Origin: Epiperipatus broadwayi
Lineage: Eukaryota > Onychophora > Udeonychophora > Euonychophora > Peripatidae
NCBI GenBank assembly: GCA_028023455.1
Contig: JAQFVV010000043.1
Location: 726,001 to 790,000, forward strand
Direction: 5' to 3'
DNA length: 64,000 bases
Shown in pieces: positions 9,900-22,146 of this stretch. Position numbers and translations under genes: made by a program. Positions within the stretch are counted from its first letter, which is position 1. Every line of letters starts with the position of its first letter. The notes beneath the pieces were generated by a model. That model was not told the origin of the DNA. It saw only the letters and a program-made list of their open reading frames with translations, and ran no database searches.

Positions 9900-11870
9900 C
9901 AGTATGAATGAATGTCACTAATAACATGAAATATGATTTAGTGCTTTAAAATAAATGACCCTCATTTGAATGCCATAATTTATATAAATAATACGTTATG
10001 CAGTTATATATATAGAGAGAGATTTCTCTAAATAAAATATATGTTAAGATTTTACTTAGTAAAAGAAACATTAAGATTTAATAAAATATACATTAAGATT
10101 TGACCCCCTCCTTTTTTTGCTATTTAAAATAAATAGATCCCACCTTCATTGATTTTATAATAACTGGAATATTTAAATACTGTATTTGATATTTTAAGAG
10201 TATATCTAAAAAAACTAGCAGTTATATAGAAAACAAATAATAAGTCACCCTTTCAGAATTGAATAAATAACATTTATAAAATAACTAAGTTTCAGAGTGT
10301 TAATTAGCCTAAGTTCTGGATTCACCCCGGGTAGAAAATCCAGAGTTAAATTGTTATACTAAAACCAAACCTTAAATGTTGATTCATAAAAAAAAAACAA
10401 TCTGGCAAATGTATTAATTAACAATACATTATATTTTTAGGGAATGTTAAATCCTTAATTAATGGAGATTTAATTGAAAGACAAAAAGGATTTTAAAAAT
10501 TACGTTTGCCAGGTTGCTGGAAATTGGCATATTAATAATAAAAGCACACATATAAAATCAAGTAATAAAAAAATGACCGCACCAAAGTTAAGGAAAGTTA
10601 AGAGCATATGAGAGAGAATTAAATTTATAGAAATGACTTAAGAGCAAATTATATATTAAAACAAAGTTAAATCACATATTAGAAGAAATTTTGATAGATG
10701 AATTAGGCTAGATTTAGTTTGAGGTGATGGCTTGAAAAGTTACCTTGCAATTTTAAGTCCAATTTAAAAAATGGCATGTGCACAGGAATTGAAATGCAAG
10801 TTCTTCAGTGGCAGCAAGCTTCTATTAGCATTAAAGTTCTTAGGTCAGGCTTTTACTTCACTCTTAGGCAGCAGAAGATGATGACCCAACAGGGCTGAGA
10901 AGGGTGGTGGACTTACTACTACATCATTATTTTTTTTAACTTTCACACCAGTGTAGGTTATGTTCACTGCAGTTCTTTCAATAGTAGATTATCCTTGGTG
11001 ATTTAAAATCCGGCCATTTTATACTTGCTCAGGTATTTCTGGAATGCTTGTAATTACTTAGATTTAGCTCACAATCTAATCTCTGATTTTAAAATTCTTA
11101 CTTTTTCTTTATCAATTGTTAATGAAAGATGCGACATTAGATAACATCCAAAAATAAATTCAAATCTATTTCTAGATTAGAAATAGATTTGACAAAAATG
11201 TTTATAACAAAATAAAATCTTTAATCTTAATCCCATTTTAAGTAAAAACTTTAATTAAAATACCTTCCCCAGATTAAAACAATAGTGTTTCCAATCCTTT
11301 AATTATTTTTAGACAATTTACAATTGCATCTTCCATTTTGGATTTAAAAAGAAAAGTATAGTTTAATAGGAAAAAAGTACTTTGAAAAAAAAAGTTTAAA
11401 GAATGATGTATAATAAAATATTTAAAAATCAATATTGTTAGTAAGTTTTTGCTCATATATATATATATTTGAGCCTCACCTATAATACTTTAATAAAAAG
11501 AACTAATAATTAATAAAAAAGAATTAATAATAATTTTTAAAAATGTTATTGAAAGTTAAAATTTATAAATTTTTAGGTGCACATCTCAGATATATACGTA
11601 AAATATATATACATGACAAAAGGAGTGGGATGTGATATAGGGTTTGAACATAGGTTAGTAGGTGGAAATATGAAGCTCAATCTTAAGCTAAGATTGACTG
11701 CTTCAATATATATATATATATATGCACTGTTTGCACAGATAATGAAGCTAGAATGTATATATTTATGAGTTATGGTAACACAAGGCTCACATCACCAGTT
11801 TGTGTAAAATTATTTTAAGGTTGTGTTAAGTTCTTAAATATGTATGTATGAATGCATATACAAATGTACA
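9900..11870. other. AT-rich intron DNA, nothing recognised
   Basis: HYDIN intron sequence with poly-A/T tracts and short AT microsatellites (11455-11470, 11707-11722). A short perfect inverted pair TCTATTTCTAGATTAGAAAT lies at about 11167-11190. I see no exon, no RNA gene and no family A-K arm here. Confidence 0.6.
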
Positions 11871-11877
11871 TAAAAAA

Positions 11878-12015
11878 TATCAAATTTTTTCGATTGTTTG
11901 ACAGTTTCGACTGTTCCTGGCAGTCTTCTTCAGATCTTAATCTATATTCAGATCTCAATCTATTGATTGAGAAACTGAAGAAGACTGCCAGGAACAGTCA
12001 AAACTGTTATTATGT
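11878..12015. repeat. Family C foldback element (short palindrome)
   Basis: Arms TTTGACAGTTTCGACTGTTC (11898-11917) and GGAACAGTCAAAACTG (about 11991-12006) around a centre repeating CAGATCTTAATCTAT / CAGATCTCAATCTAT. The minus strand has CTGAAGA, a hairpin, and GAAA at 11933-11905. Confidence 0.75.
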
Positions 12016-13032
12016 TAATAAAAATTATTTGCTTAAAGGTGTACGAATACTGTGATTATTTAATAAGATATATTGTTTGTTGCATTAGTGAAAAATGTAC
12101 CAGCTGACGTTACTGTAAGAACTATTATAAAACAGGTGCAACTTCTGCAACTAATATAGTGCTCTTTGACATTATAATTCAAGGCTAATCTTTCACTGAA
12201 TACAACCCAAGTGATTGCTTTCAGTGTCACACTGCAGTAAGCAGAATATCTTGAATTCCATTATTAATGCTGTTAAAATGTGTAATGTATAAACAGTAGA
12301 GAATAAAACTCAAATAATCCTATCTACCTAAAATGGGATTCAAAGAATAGAAAGTTCCAATAGAAAATATGTCAGTTTTTCTATTTATGTACCAAGAAAG
12401 AGGTGTGTTTATTATTCAGGAGCTTGCATCTGCAGGACAAATGATATTTTGGAAAGCATAAACATGGCATTAGCCATCTTTCTACAACAATCTTAGTTTA
12501 CTTTTATATATACTGAATGAAATCATAAGTATGTTACTTAGAACTACTAGTTTGCATTTCTAAAAGCAGTATAATTTGATTGAAATCAATATAAAACTTT
12601 ACAGAAAATATGTTTAGGATATATAAAATAATCTAAAAATAAATTTTTTTTAAAAATCAAACTTTTACCAATTTTTAATTATATATGTCTGTGTATGTGT
12701 ACAAATACTTGAGAAAATTTTAAAAAGTAAAAAAAAAATAATTGTAAAAATAAATCTTAATTCATTACGAGAAAATGAAAGATTTCTAGAATGATAAAAA
12801 TTGACCCAATGTGCTTGAACCACAACTTAGAACTTCATAGTCTGACATTTTATTATTACATCAAATCACCCATGGCAACTGCACGTGCATATTTAGATAA
12901 AAATCACATCTTATATCAAAATATACTTGAAATCAAACAGATAATCAATGCAAAAGTATTTAAACATTCAAATAATACAAAGTTGAATTTAAAACTTTTT
13001 TTGTATCATATATATAATATCCTTAAAAAATA

Positions 13033-13175
13033 GTCATATATCACATGACCTCATTTCTTTTTTAAGCTTCTAAAATATAAACAAAGAGCTTTACTAATTT
13101 CTCAACAAGCTTTATGATGAAGCCAGAGAAAGCATTTAAAATATCTCTACCAGAAATCACCCCTGAACAATGGTT
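13033..13175. repeat. Family B foldback element, one arm
   Basis: Begins GTCATATATCACATGACC and continues with TCAACAAGCTTTATGATGAAG and AGAAAGCATTTAAAATATCT, the family B arm seen in full at 30.6, 44.7 and 58.6 kb. No second arm follows. Confidence 0.65.
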
Positions 13176-13222
13176 ATGTGCTTTAATTTTAATCAAAATA
13201 TAGTACATGAATGAAGATTGTT

Positions 13223-13337
13223 TTTTTTTTTTTCATATGTCATAACATTGACCGGGAGGCGAACCCACAACCGTCTGCAACCAACTACTTGCTTGCAAGG
13301 CGGCTGCGATGACCTCTCGTCTAACAACGCTTGACGT
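13223..13337 (-). mobile_element. tRNA-derived SINE copy
   Basis: The minus strand starts AGCGTTGTTAGACGAGAGGT, has CCGCCTTGCAAGCAAGTAGT, then GGGTTCGCCTCCCGG (B box) and ATGACATATG followed by poly-A (the plus-strand T run at 13221-13234). It is the same family as 39884-39994 and 46739-46860. Confidence 0.8.
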
Positions 13338-13677
13338 TGAAGATTGTTTTGTCTAGTATAATGGTCAGTTTTACTGATTTTTAAATTTAAGACAAAACAA
13401 AACTGCAAAAAAAATAGAATAAAGCAAAGTTAAAAAATAATAATCGAACATAGTATAGAATTTATTTTCAGTTCCTGATTAAACTTCTGAGAAAATTTTT
13501 TTGTAAGATTTTCTTTTGATTTTGAAGTCGTCAACTGCAGTTATGAAAACATCAAGATTATATAAAAAAAAAAAAACAGTTCATAACTTCTACGCTTGGA
13601 TGGATCTTAGCTGAAACATTCCCTTTTATAGTTTTATTTGTATAATTTAAGCAAAACTTTTCAACTTATATATATAT

Positions 13678-13926
13678 TTACTAAGGCAATAACCCTCAAA
13701 TCATGTGCACTTGAAAATGCGAAGATAGGGACCTCTACAGGTCTTAACCACAAGCTTACGCTTTGGAAGAAAAGAGGGGAACCCCTAAAAGAGGAATCCT
13801 TCTTTACTTCAACCTACTTTCTATATAAGTAGGCGTAAGCTTCTGGTTAAGACCTGTAGAGGTCCCTATCTTCGCATTTTTAAGTGCACATGATTTGAGG
13901 TTTATTGCCTTAGTAAATATTACTTA
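13678..13926. repeat. Family D foldback element (near-perfect palindrome)
   Basis: Arm 1 ACTAAGGCAATAACCCTCAA through GGGACCTCTACAGGTCTTAA and CACAAGCTTACGC. Arm 2 is its complement, from GCGTAAGCTTCTGGTTAAGA to TTGCCTTAGTAAAT. The stem is about 105 bp with a spacer of about 55 bp. A related but diverged copy lies at 22741-22905. Confidence 0.85.
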
Positions 13927-14157
13927 CGTAATCAATGTGGTAATCAATGTGCGGTAAATAAATTTATAATTACAACTTATATATATATTAAATGAATTCC
14001 AATTGAACTTAAATATCCAAATACATAGATAAGTTTGGGGGGGGGGCATTTAAAGTATATTGTTTTATTCTTCCTTGTAAAACCAGTAATTTTAGTGAAA
14101 TATTTTAAGAGTGGTAATGTATACATGCAAAAATAAATGCAATATATATTTATTAAA

Positions 14158-14945
14158 CCAATAAACTGTCATATGACCTATCACATGACTAAATTACTTA
14201 ATGCTGTTTTACCAACATATGTTTTCACATTCCCTTCACCACTTATTGTTAACATTAGTGAGCAATGATACATGCCAGATGTTAATGATTAATAAATAAC
14301 TATCCTAAGCTATCCTATCCGAATCCCATACTATTTTCAAACTTATGGCTTTCAATAGTGAGGAGTTTTGGATCTTAGAACAGTGTAACTGAATCTTTAG
14401 GATCTAATGTATGTTCCTTCTCATTGTGATTATCATTTATCTCTCTTTAATACAATCAAACTATCAGCCCAAACTGAAAAATGTATGAATGTTTTCAATC
14501 TGAGCTAACTTGCATGTATAGTCATATAGATTAGAAAACAGTTCATTTTCTATATATTATGTTGTCCTTAGTTTTTTAATAACTAAAGATATTTTTATCC
14601 TGTGTCCAAGATTTGGTATAAACCAATAAACTATCGCATGACTTCAGTTTACATATTGGTGCTTCAGCAGTATAATTTATCCCTTTCTCCATGCCATTTG
14701 GTGTAAGCTTTAGTAAGTAATAGCTGCCATACATTAAATCCTAAAGACGCATTGTATCAAGATCCAAAGTACCTCGCTGATGAAATCCATAATCTTGAAA
14801 CTAGTTTGGGGGGGGGGGGCTTTGGTTAGAATAGCATAGGATAGGGATTTACTAAGCACTGTCATCTGCCATTACTTACTGAAGCTTACCTTAAGTGACA
14901 TAGAGAAGGTGAAGAAAAGTATGGTGCTAAAACAGTATATATTCA
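14158..14945. repeat. Diverged long foldback element (A/B-related)
   Basis: Left arm: AAACCAATAAACTGTCATAT, TCATATGACC, GCTATCCTATCC and CAATAGTGAGGAGTTTTGGA. Right side complements parts of it: GATCCAAAGTACCTCGCTGA, AGCATAGGATAGGGATTTAC and AAACAGTATAT. A G-run of 12-13 sits at 14807-14819 directly after GAAACTAGTTT. Large internal divergence. Confidence 0.55.
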
Positions 14946-15200
14946 TAAAATATAAGAGATAACCCTATGTTAGTGCAGTGAAAGAATGATAGATTCTGGA
15001 ACTCAAAGCCTTTAGATCACAAATTTCTCAGTTGCAATGTTAAAACTTCTTATAAACTCACATGCAATAAACTATTCAACTTTGTATTATTCTTAATAAG
15101 ACAGAATCCAATCTAATTTCTTCAATATTTTTCTTGAATATTAAGTTCTAAAACAAGAATTAAATTATATGTAGATTATAAAAAATTAAAATGTTTTTAC

Positions 15201-15365
15201 TTTTTTGGTGATGGTGGTGGGGGTGGGATGTCTTTTGGCATAGGGATAATAATGGCAAATTTAAATTCAAATACGCCTTTATTTTCTAATATTAAACCAC
15301 TACTGACTCGACTATGAATCAAATGATTTCCAAAATTTGTTTCATTCATTGGTGTAATAGTATAC
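15201..15365 (-). CDS. HYDIN: HYDIN internal exon 5 of 6
   Basis: A 165-nt exon. It encodes YTITPMNETNFGNHLIHSRV, then ILENKGVFEFKFAI, then MPKDIPPPPPSPK. The 'YTI.P....NFG.....S.....F.IENKG..F.F' stretch is the start of another HYDIN ASH domain. It is followed by a proline-rich linker, a variable region in this protein. The acceptor is TTTTCAG before 15365 and the donor is GTAAAA after 15201. The preceding intron (10.7 kb) is packed with LINE and foldback relics. The exon leaves in AA, completed by C from the next exon to give Asn. Confidence 0.9.
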
Positions 15366-15554
15366 CTGAAAAATAATGTAAACATTATATTTAAAATAAA
15401 AATATTAACAGAAACTGTAATAATAGTAATAACCATCTAGTATTAGCAGACAAAACATAATTATAAGCACTAAACTTCTTTTATACAACAAGATTTAATA
15501 TAACAATAAGTATAATAATGCTTAAGGCTAAATGGGCTTGTAAGTAATGATTAA

Positions 15555-15725
15555 AAATCAGTCAACACTTAGACAATCCAAATATCACTAACAATCAACA
15601 ATTTCAAACTGTTGTCAAGGCAACCTCCTTTCCACCTTTATTGTTAAAATGAGATTGCCTTGACAACAGTTCGAAATTGTTGATTGTTAGTAATATTGGG
15701 ATTAAGTGTTGAGGTGATTTTTAAT
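15555..15725. repeat. Family E hairpin, about 60-bp arms
   Basis: Arm 1 CAACACTTAGACAATCCAAA then TCACTAACAATCAACAATTT and TGTTGTCAAGGCAA. Arm 2 TTGCCTTGACAACAGTTCGA then TTGTTGATTGTTAG and GTGTTGAGGTGA. The loop is about 35 bp. It sits 190 bp upstream (transcript sense) of HYDIN exon 5. Confidence 0.85.
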
Positions 15726-15954
15726 GAATATTTACTATATACAAAGTCTACAATGATTAAAAAAAATATGGGCCTGTTTTTTTTGTTGAAGATAAAACTT
15801 CTCTTCTTGTAATTCCAATCAATTTTAATTAATAAGTTTATTATTATGAAAAAGACAACCGCTAAGTTATTTAGAAAAGAAATTCATTTCAAAATTCTAA
15901 GATTAAACATAAAAACTTTAAGTTTTGATTGTTTATATTTAAAAGCCAATCTCA

Positions 15955-17710
15955 ATTCATCATCATCATTATTACTTTCAACCATTAATCCATTGCAGAA
16001 TGATGGTCTCTCCAAATTTAATCATCATCAGTTTCTCTAATCCATAATCTTCCATCTGCAAATTTCCTTATTTCATGCAAGCATATGACATGTAGTGTCT
16101 TTGTATGTCTTTTGAAATCTCTTGAGATCCAATTTAAAACTTCATTTATCCATCTATTGTTATCTCTTCTAGAAATACAGCCAGACCAGTTCTATTTTAG
16201 TCTCTGACTTCTTTCAATGATGTCAATATATGTTTGTTCTCTCACCCATGTATTTCATTTTTGATCCTTTCTTATTATTCCCAACACTGACCTGTCCATA
16301 CTTCATTAAATGCTCTAAAATCTTTAAATTTCTCTTCTGTCAAATGTTTCAGATCCATATGTAAAAATGGTAAAACCTATATATTAGAAACAGATATATT
16401 TTCTTTTAATATTAAGTTATTCCTATTGAAAGCAATCCATTCAAGTTTAATTATATGATTAATTTTATTCATTGTATTTTTATTTGTATTAATAATCTGA
16501 TCAAGGTATTTGCAGTTGTCAGCTTCTTTTTATCCATAATTATTAATTTTTCTTCTTCAGAGAAAATCCATTAAACTTTAATTTAGCTTTTTAGCATTTA
16601 TCTTTAGTCTAAATTTTTTATTTTCATCTCATAACTTTTGCTGCATTTTCTAAAGCTTTGAAGCATCATTTATATAAAAAAAATAACCCTATCACTCAAA
16701 AGATCTAGTTGATTTAAAAATTTCTCCATTTTAATTCACTAAATACTTCTGGTAAAACTGCAATAAAAAATTTTCAAGATATGGAATCATTCTTGTTACA
16801 TATTTACACAATGTTAATCTTCTCACTACCACCAATAAACTAATCAATGATAATGTATTTTGATAAATACAGTATTATTATTCTTATATCTTCTTTACTT
16901 TTTTTGCATTTCTTCATATATTCATATATATTACTTTTTTTTTTATAAATCTCCTCATATACACTTTAATGCAATTTTTATATAATTCCTCATTTGTTTT
17001 CTAACAGTTTCGACTGTCCTACAGTCTTCATCAGAGCTTTTTATAACTTTCTTCTTCCTTTTTATAAATATAAAAAGGAAAAAGAAAGTTATAATAAGTT
17101 CTGATAAAGATTTGAAGACAATCAAAACTTCTAGAAAAATAAAGGAGGAATTATATAAAAATTGTATTAAAATATATATGAGATTTATAAAAAAGTAATA
17201 TATATTTGATAAAAATTATACAAAATATGACAGCTTTAATTATTGTGGGAATACATATAAAATGAAATATATTTTCATAATCTACAAATCCAAGGCATAA
17301 TGATAATTTATACACATTGGTCATTTCTATAATTTTTTTAAATATTTGGATGTAATCCATTGTTCTAGATTCATTTTAAAATCAAACTTATTCTTTTAAT
17401 TGGTCAGAATCCAAAGTTTGATGTAAATGAGTTGCAAGTATCTTATGAAAGATTTTCTATAGAATTGATAGAAAACTTGTCTGTAATTTATAGAATTACC
17501 TTTCATAGATATCAGAATTATTATTGCACTTTTCCAACTGACTGATAGATTCTTATTATTTAGAAATATTATATAAAGCTTTGCCAACAAATTTTACATT
17601 TCTTCACCTGTTTCTTCTAAAATATCAATAACAATTTCATCATTTTTTAAAGGCTTTTCCCTTCTTCAAAGATTTGATTGGAAATCCTACCTCTATATTT
17701 TAAATAATTA
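15955..17710 (-). pseudogene. RTE-like LINE relic (RT to 3' end)
   Basis: Minus-strand frames, 5'->3', read LAKLYIIFLNNKNLSVSWKS then AIIILISMKG and NYRQVFYQFYRKSF (17590-17396), matching 'LF..CL....IP..WK.AIIILI.KKGD...NYRP.....YK.F'. Then IIEMTNVYKLSLCLGFVDYE (17320-17240), the RT motif before AF(D) with the Asp region degraded. The 3' part (16560-15955) reads like other copies' ER.MLG.TRRD and HIARR-type tail. It ends at a TGATGATGA-type 3' tail. A family C palindrome (16905-17190) has inserted inside. Confidence 0.75.
16905..17190. mobile_element. Family C foldback element inside the RTE relic
   Basis: Arms ATCTCCTCATATACACTTTA ... AACAGTTTCGACTGTCCTAC and TCTAGAAAAATAAAGGAGGA ... ATATATGAGATTTATAAAAA. 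The inner pair is TATAACTTTCTTCTTCCTTT / AAAGGAAAAAGAAAGTTATA. The minus strand has CTGATGA, a GACTGT/ACAGTC hairpin, then GAAA (17034-17008). Confidence 0.8.
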
Positions 17711-17724
17711 TTAATTCAGAGGAT

Positions 17725-17938
17725 CACATGATCACCATTCTTTAGGTTTACACAATCTGTTTTTCACAGAGGCAAAACTGTCCATACAATAGTGCCACCT
17801 CAGTGCAAACCAAGGCTCCTCACTGATGAAAGCCACAAGCACTAGATAGGGATTTTATGCACAAACCTTCCTGCATCCATTGATTACTCTGGTTTGCACT
17901 AAGTGGTGCTACTGTATGGAGAGTTTTGTCTCTGTGTG
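17725..17938. mobile_element. Family A foldback element with 13-bp TSD
   Basis: 214 bp. Starts CACATGATCACCATTC, with arms GGCAAAACTGTCCATACAAT / ATTGTATGG-type complement near 17918. It is flanked by perfect direct repeats TAATTCAGAGGAT at 17712-17724 and 17939-17951. Confidence 0.88.
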
Positions 17939-18309
17939 TAATTCAGAGGATATAGTTAGGTATTATAGACACCTTTAATTTTTTATACAATTCAAGTTGA
18001 TATCCTGATATTAAAAGAAAACCAAGTTTGAAACAAGGCTAATTCTCCTTCATAATTACATAAGTCAAATATCAAGTTAACAATTACATTTAAGTGACAT
18101 CAATCTTTTGTTAATTATAGGCTCATTTTATCCTTTGACTAGGGTTTTAGAGGCATAAATATTTTGTAAGATAAAGGCAACTGTTTTTAGATGTTTGAAA
18201 GTAATCTTAAAAAGTTATATAAAATTTTGTTAGTCTATGATTGAATCTAAATAAAAACAAAATAATAATGGCTACAAAGCTTAATTATATTTTTGATTAA
18301 ATTGCAAGG

Positions 18310-18830
18310 AAATCAAGTCATATATCACATGACTTAATAAGCTTGTATTACAAATGTTATATAATAAGTGGGCCAATTCTCTTAACAAGCTTTTCAGAAC
18401 ATGACAAAACTCTCTATACATATTGCCACTCAGTACAAGCCAGAATAATCAATGGTTGTCAGAAGACTTGTGCATAAAATCCCCATCTAGTGCCTATTCA
18501 TTCAATATCCCCAGAGTAGTTTCTGGCTTGTGGCCTTTATCAGTGAGGAGCCTTTGGCATCCATTGATTATTTTGGCTTGCACTGAGTGGCAATATGTAT
18601 AGAGAGTTTTGCCTGTTCAATAACAGTTATAAGCAAGCGTAAGAAATGATGATCATGTGATGTTTTCAGAACATGCATATCTCCAGATCGGTTTCTAGAT
18701 CTAGTTATTTTAAATCTAATGCTTGAATATCCTATTGCCTCTCTGATGAAAGCCAGAGCTAGAAACTGGTTTGGGAAAGGGATATTCTGAAAGACTTGTG
18801 GAGAAGTATTGGCATGATCATTATATAATT
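18310..18830. mobile_element. Family B element interrupted by a family A element
   Basis: The left end is AAGTCATATATCACATGACT and TTAACAAGCTTTTCAGAAC. After the inserted A copy (18404-18662) it resumes with CATATCTCCAGATCGGTTTC and the core CTCTGATGAAAGCCAGAGCT / AGAAACTGGTTTGGG. It ends near GAAGTATTGGCATGATC. Nesting shows that A was still active after this B copy landed. Confidence 0.75.
18404..18662. mobile_element. Family A foldback element with 13-bp TSD, nested in family B
   Basis: Starts ACAAAACTCTCTATACATAT and ends ATGATGATCATGTGATG. Identical direct repeats TTTTCAGAACATG lie at 18391-18403 and 18663-18675, splitting a family B copy cleanly. Arms of about 90 bp. Confidence 0.9.
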
Positions 18831-18999
18831 TTTGATTAAATTAAAATATTGCCTTTTAAAATAGACAATAAGAATATATTTAATTTAAAACTCACAAAAA
18901 TATTAAAAAGAGCATTTTAATCCTGTTAGATTCCCTTAAATCTTGTAGGTGTGTATGTGTGCATAAGAACTTTTGCTGCCTAGTAAAAAATGGTCTTAT

Positions 19000-19805
19000 C
19001 CATGAAGAACATAGCAAATAAGATAAAACTCACCAGGCATACAAAGTAGTATTTGAATAAGCTTCTAAAACAATATTTAAATGATTAAAAAGACAAGATT
19101 ATTCCATACATTTTGGGAATGAGTGTCCATATCATGATAAACAATGCAATCAATTTATACAATTTATCCACAGGGTCACAAAAGTTTCTGATTAATCAAT
19201 GTTAACATGGTCTCATAATTATGTGCCAATAAATTGAATTCAAAAAGATATTTCTATGTATAATTTTATACATACTTGATGAACGAATTCTGGGAATTAA
19301 GTTGGTCAAAAAATTAATTATATTTCAGTGATCATTCCATATGCTATGAACTGCTGGAAAATCATTATAGTTTTCTACTTAATTTCATAACAAGCAGCAA
19401 CATTGGCTGAAAATTTGAGCCATATGTAACTTGTAAAGAACATCGTGCCACTCACTGATAAGAGATGAAACCATATTTTTATTTCTTCATTACAGATGTC
19501 TAAATAAAATAAGATTCATCATTAAACTTCACATGATCCTTTATTATAAAGCATTGCTCTTTCTATTGCATCATTCTGTAATAGTTACATAGCTTCACCA
19601 TTTCTCCAATGATAAAAACTTTAACTCTTTCTATGCACATATCTCCATGACTGTATCAGACTTTTTTAAATTTTTATCTATTAATTCTTGTAACAAACTG
19701 TTATCAAAGCAACAGTTTTTAAAGCTTAATACACTGGATTGCAATTTAATACTTAAGAAATTGACTATGTGCATAATTACATCTTTCTGAAACACAACAA
19801 TAACA
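19000..19805. other. Intron stretch without recognised content
   Basis: Slightly GC-richer than neighbouring spacers and non-repetitive within this window. The minus strand has short open pieces such as NDAIERAMLYNKGSCEV and CYEIK, suggesting an old transposon, but no family could be named. Confidence 0.4.
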
Positions 19806-19807
19806 AG

Positions 19808-19926
19808 AATAAACCACTAAACATCACATGATCACCATTCATTAGGCTTACAACCCTTCCTGCATCCATTGGTTACTCTAGCTTGCACTGAGTGGCAGTA
19901 CTGTATGGAGTTTTGGCTGTGGGAAT
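19808..19926. repeat. Family A foldback element, short copy
   Basis: Begins AAACCACTAAACATCACATG, then ATCACCATTCATTAGGCTTA, and ends GCACTGAGTGGCAGTACTGT plus ATGGAGTTTTGGCTGTG. The left arm is mostly deleted. No clear TSD was found. Confidence 0.7.
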
Positions 19927-19959
19927 CACAAAATCAATTAGATATTAACAGATTTTGAT

Positions 19960-20215
19960 TATGCTGTAACAAGACTGAGCTACTTTACTTCGTACAGCAC
20001 AAATGTAAACTATCAGATGATTTACTCAAAAAGTTTGATCTTATATTTGCTGCAGTTCACAATGATTTGTATTTACATGATTTGTTTACTGCCGTCCATT
20101 TTCTGATTTTTAAGCGGTTATCATTCCTTTCTTGTTGGGAAATTCTTAGAAGTGTCTTTAAATTAGTACAATATAATGGAGATTCTGAAAATTAAAAAAC
20201 AAAACTATTAACCAT
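19960..20215 (+). other. Unidentified open stretch
   Basis: An 80-codon open frame without an initiating Met reads CCNKTELLYFVQHKCKLSDD, then LLKKFDLIFAAVHNDLYLHD and LFTAVHFLIFKR, and ends at TAA near 20208. Amino-acid composition is protein-like, but I recognise no family. A second frame is also partly open. It could be a decayed transposon or a chance ORF. Confidence 0.2.
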
Positions 20216-20449
20216 AAAATCTAACAAAATATTGAATTAAAAACCTAATTTAATAGTTTTTTGAGCCATTGTCTGGTTTTCTGATAAAAAAGGTGATTGG
20301 AAAAAATAAAAAAAAAGTGACGGCAGATATTTTTAACTGATTTTTATTTCAGATTTATTTTTAAAAAGTAATAATGTTATCACACTGAAATCATTGAATA
20401 TAATTAGATCGAACAGTTCAAAACATTGCTTGCAGTCAGAGGCCTGCAT

Positions 20450-20870
20450 CATCATCATCATCATTGCCGACCATTATCAATTCACTGCAGGATGATCTCT
20501 CCAAGTTCAATCCATCTTCTCTGATCTCTAGCCTCTTTTCTCCATATCACCCTGCATACTTTCTTAATTCGTCTATCCATCTCACATGTGGGTCTCTTTC
20601 TGGGTCTTTTACAATCACTTGAAATCCTGCTTAAGATTTCAATTGTCCATCTATTATCATCTCTTCTAGCAATATGTCCAGCCCAACTCCACTTCAGTCT
20701 TTTGTTTGTTCTCTTACCCATATATTGTGTTTTCAATCTCTTCTTGTTACTCCTAACATGCATCTCTCCATATTTCTTTGAATGGTCTGAAGTCTCTGCA
20801 TTGCTCTTCTATTAAGTGTCCAAGTCTCAGATCCATAAGTAAGAACTGGTAAAACATATTTATTAAAAAC
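20450..20870 (-). pseudogene. RTE-like LINE 3'-end copy
   Basis: The minus strand reads MHVRSNKKRLKTQYMGKRTN then KRLKWSWAGHIARRDDNRWT and IEILSRISSDCKRPRKRP, ending RWIELGEIILQ. This is the characteristic C-terminal tail of RTE-type ORFs ('LKW.WAGHIAR..DNRWT..I..W.PR..KRPRGRP..RW.D.I'). It has a TGATGATGATGATG 3' end (plus-strand ATCATCATC at 20449-20463), the tail type seen for this family at 29.5 and 38.5 kb. Confidence 0.85.
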
Positions 20871-21594
20871 CTTCTTTTTCAAACACATATGTATATTTCC
20901 TTTTAGTATTAAATTATTTCTTCAACCAAGTTAAATTCTATGATTAATTTAATCCATTGTGTTTTCATCTGTAGTAATAATCTGATCAAGGTATTTGTAG
21001 TTGTTAACTTCTCATTCATCATAATTAATCTTTATTCTTATCTTTTGAGAAATACAGATTTTAATTTTATTTGAGTACAAAAATTATATAGCAATTTGAA
21101 TTGAATATTTATTATATAATTTAATTCTATCACTAATTGATAATCTTGATACTGATTATAAACAATTGTTGTATTTCTACTGCTTCAATAAAAACTTTTA
21201 TAAACACCATAAATATATTAAAAATAACAATTCAGAATAATAATAAGAATTGTAATGTAACTTTAAGTATATTTACATCTTGATAAGGCTCCAGTATAGG
21301 GGCAAAATATGGGTTGGTGAAATTAAATATATATCATTATAAAAGTTTTCTTATTAAATATTTTTTATACTGAATTATTATTTTTAATTGCAAAGACAAT
21401 ATTATGAACAATTTTAATTTAAAATTTAATCATTTTTTTGGTATACACCATAAAAATGTATTGTATTTATTATATTGGATGTGACACTCAAAATTTCTTT
21501 TCTAAGGTGACCTTTGGATTATTTACGGCTGGATAGCCCTGACTTAGATGAATATTGAGAAATAACATATTTTTCATAACTCAACACGTATATA

Positions 21595-22146
21595 AATATT
21601 ATACAGAGTAAAAAAAATTAAAATAAATAAATACTAATTCACCAAATGTTTTCAAAACTGTATACCAGAATCATGGTGACTAATTTAAACTGAACGGTTA
21701 ATATTCTGGTGCATGCTCAATGGAATACTCGTATTATGTTGATTAATGATGTCATTAGACTTAGCAATAAACCAAGCCTCTTTCAACTTCCTATTTATTA
21801 GGATCATTGCAAATAGCACTAATCAGTCAAGGAAAACACTCATGTCCACTAATTTTTTCATGATTAAAAAATACTGAATAACAGGCATGAATGTTTTCCT
21901 CAAATGATTAGTGCTATTTACAATGAGCTTATGATAATAAAAAAGTTGAAAGAGGTTTGGTTTATTGATTGATCTAATGACATCATTAATCAACATAGTA
22001 TGGGTGTTCCATTGGGCATGCACTGAAATATTAACCATTTAGTTTAAATTAGTCATCATGAATCTGGTATACAGTATCGAAAGTGCTTGGTGAATTAGCA
22101 TTTTTTTTTTATTTAAACTTTTTTTACTCTGTGTAATATTTATATG
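21595..22146. mobile_element. Family F long foldback element, about 240-bp arms
   Basis: Arm 1 runs from AATATTATACAGAGTAAAAA through TCACCAAATGTTTTC, TGATTAATGATGTCATTAGA and CCAAGCCTCTTTCAACTT to TAGCACTAATCAG. Arm 2 is the complement, from CTGATTAGTGCTA-type TGATTAGTGCTATTTACAAT to TTTTTACTCTGTGTAATATT. The arms differ at scattered sites. No coding potential beyond overlapping shadows. Confidence 0.85.

Noticed and set aside
17725-17938. Family A as MITEs of a cut-and-paste transposon
   Set aside because: TSDs vary from 11 to 15 bp and element ends vary between copies, unlike the fixed TSD and ends of MITEs.
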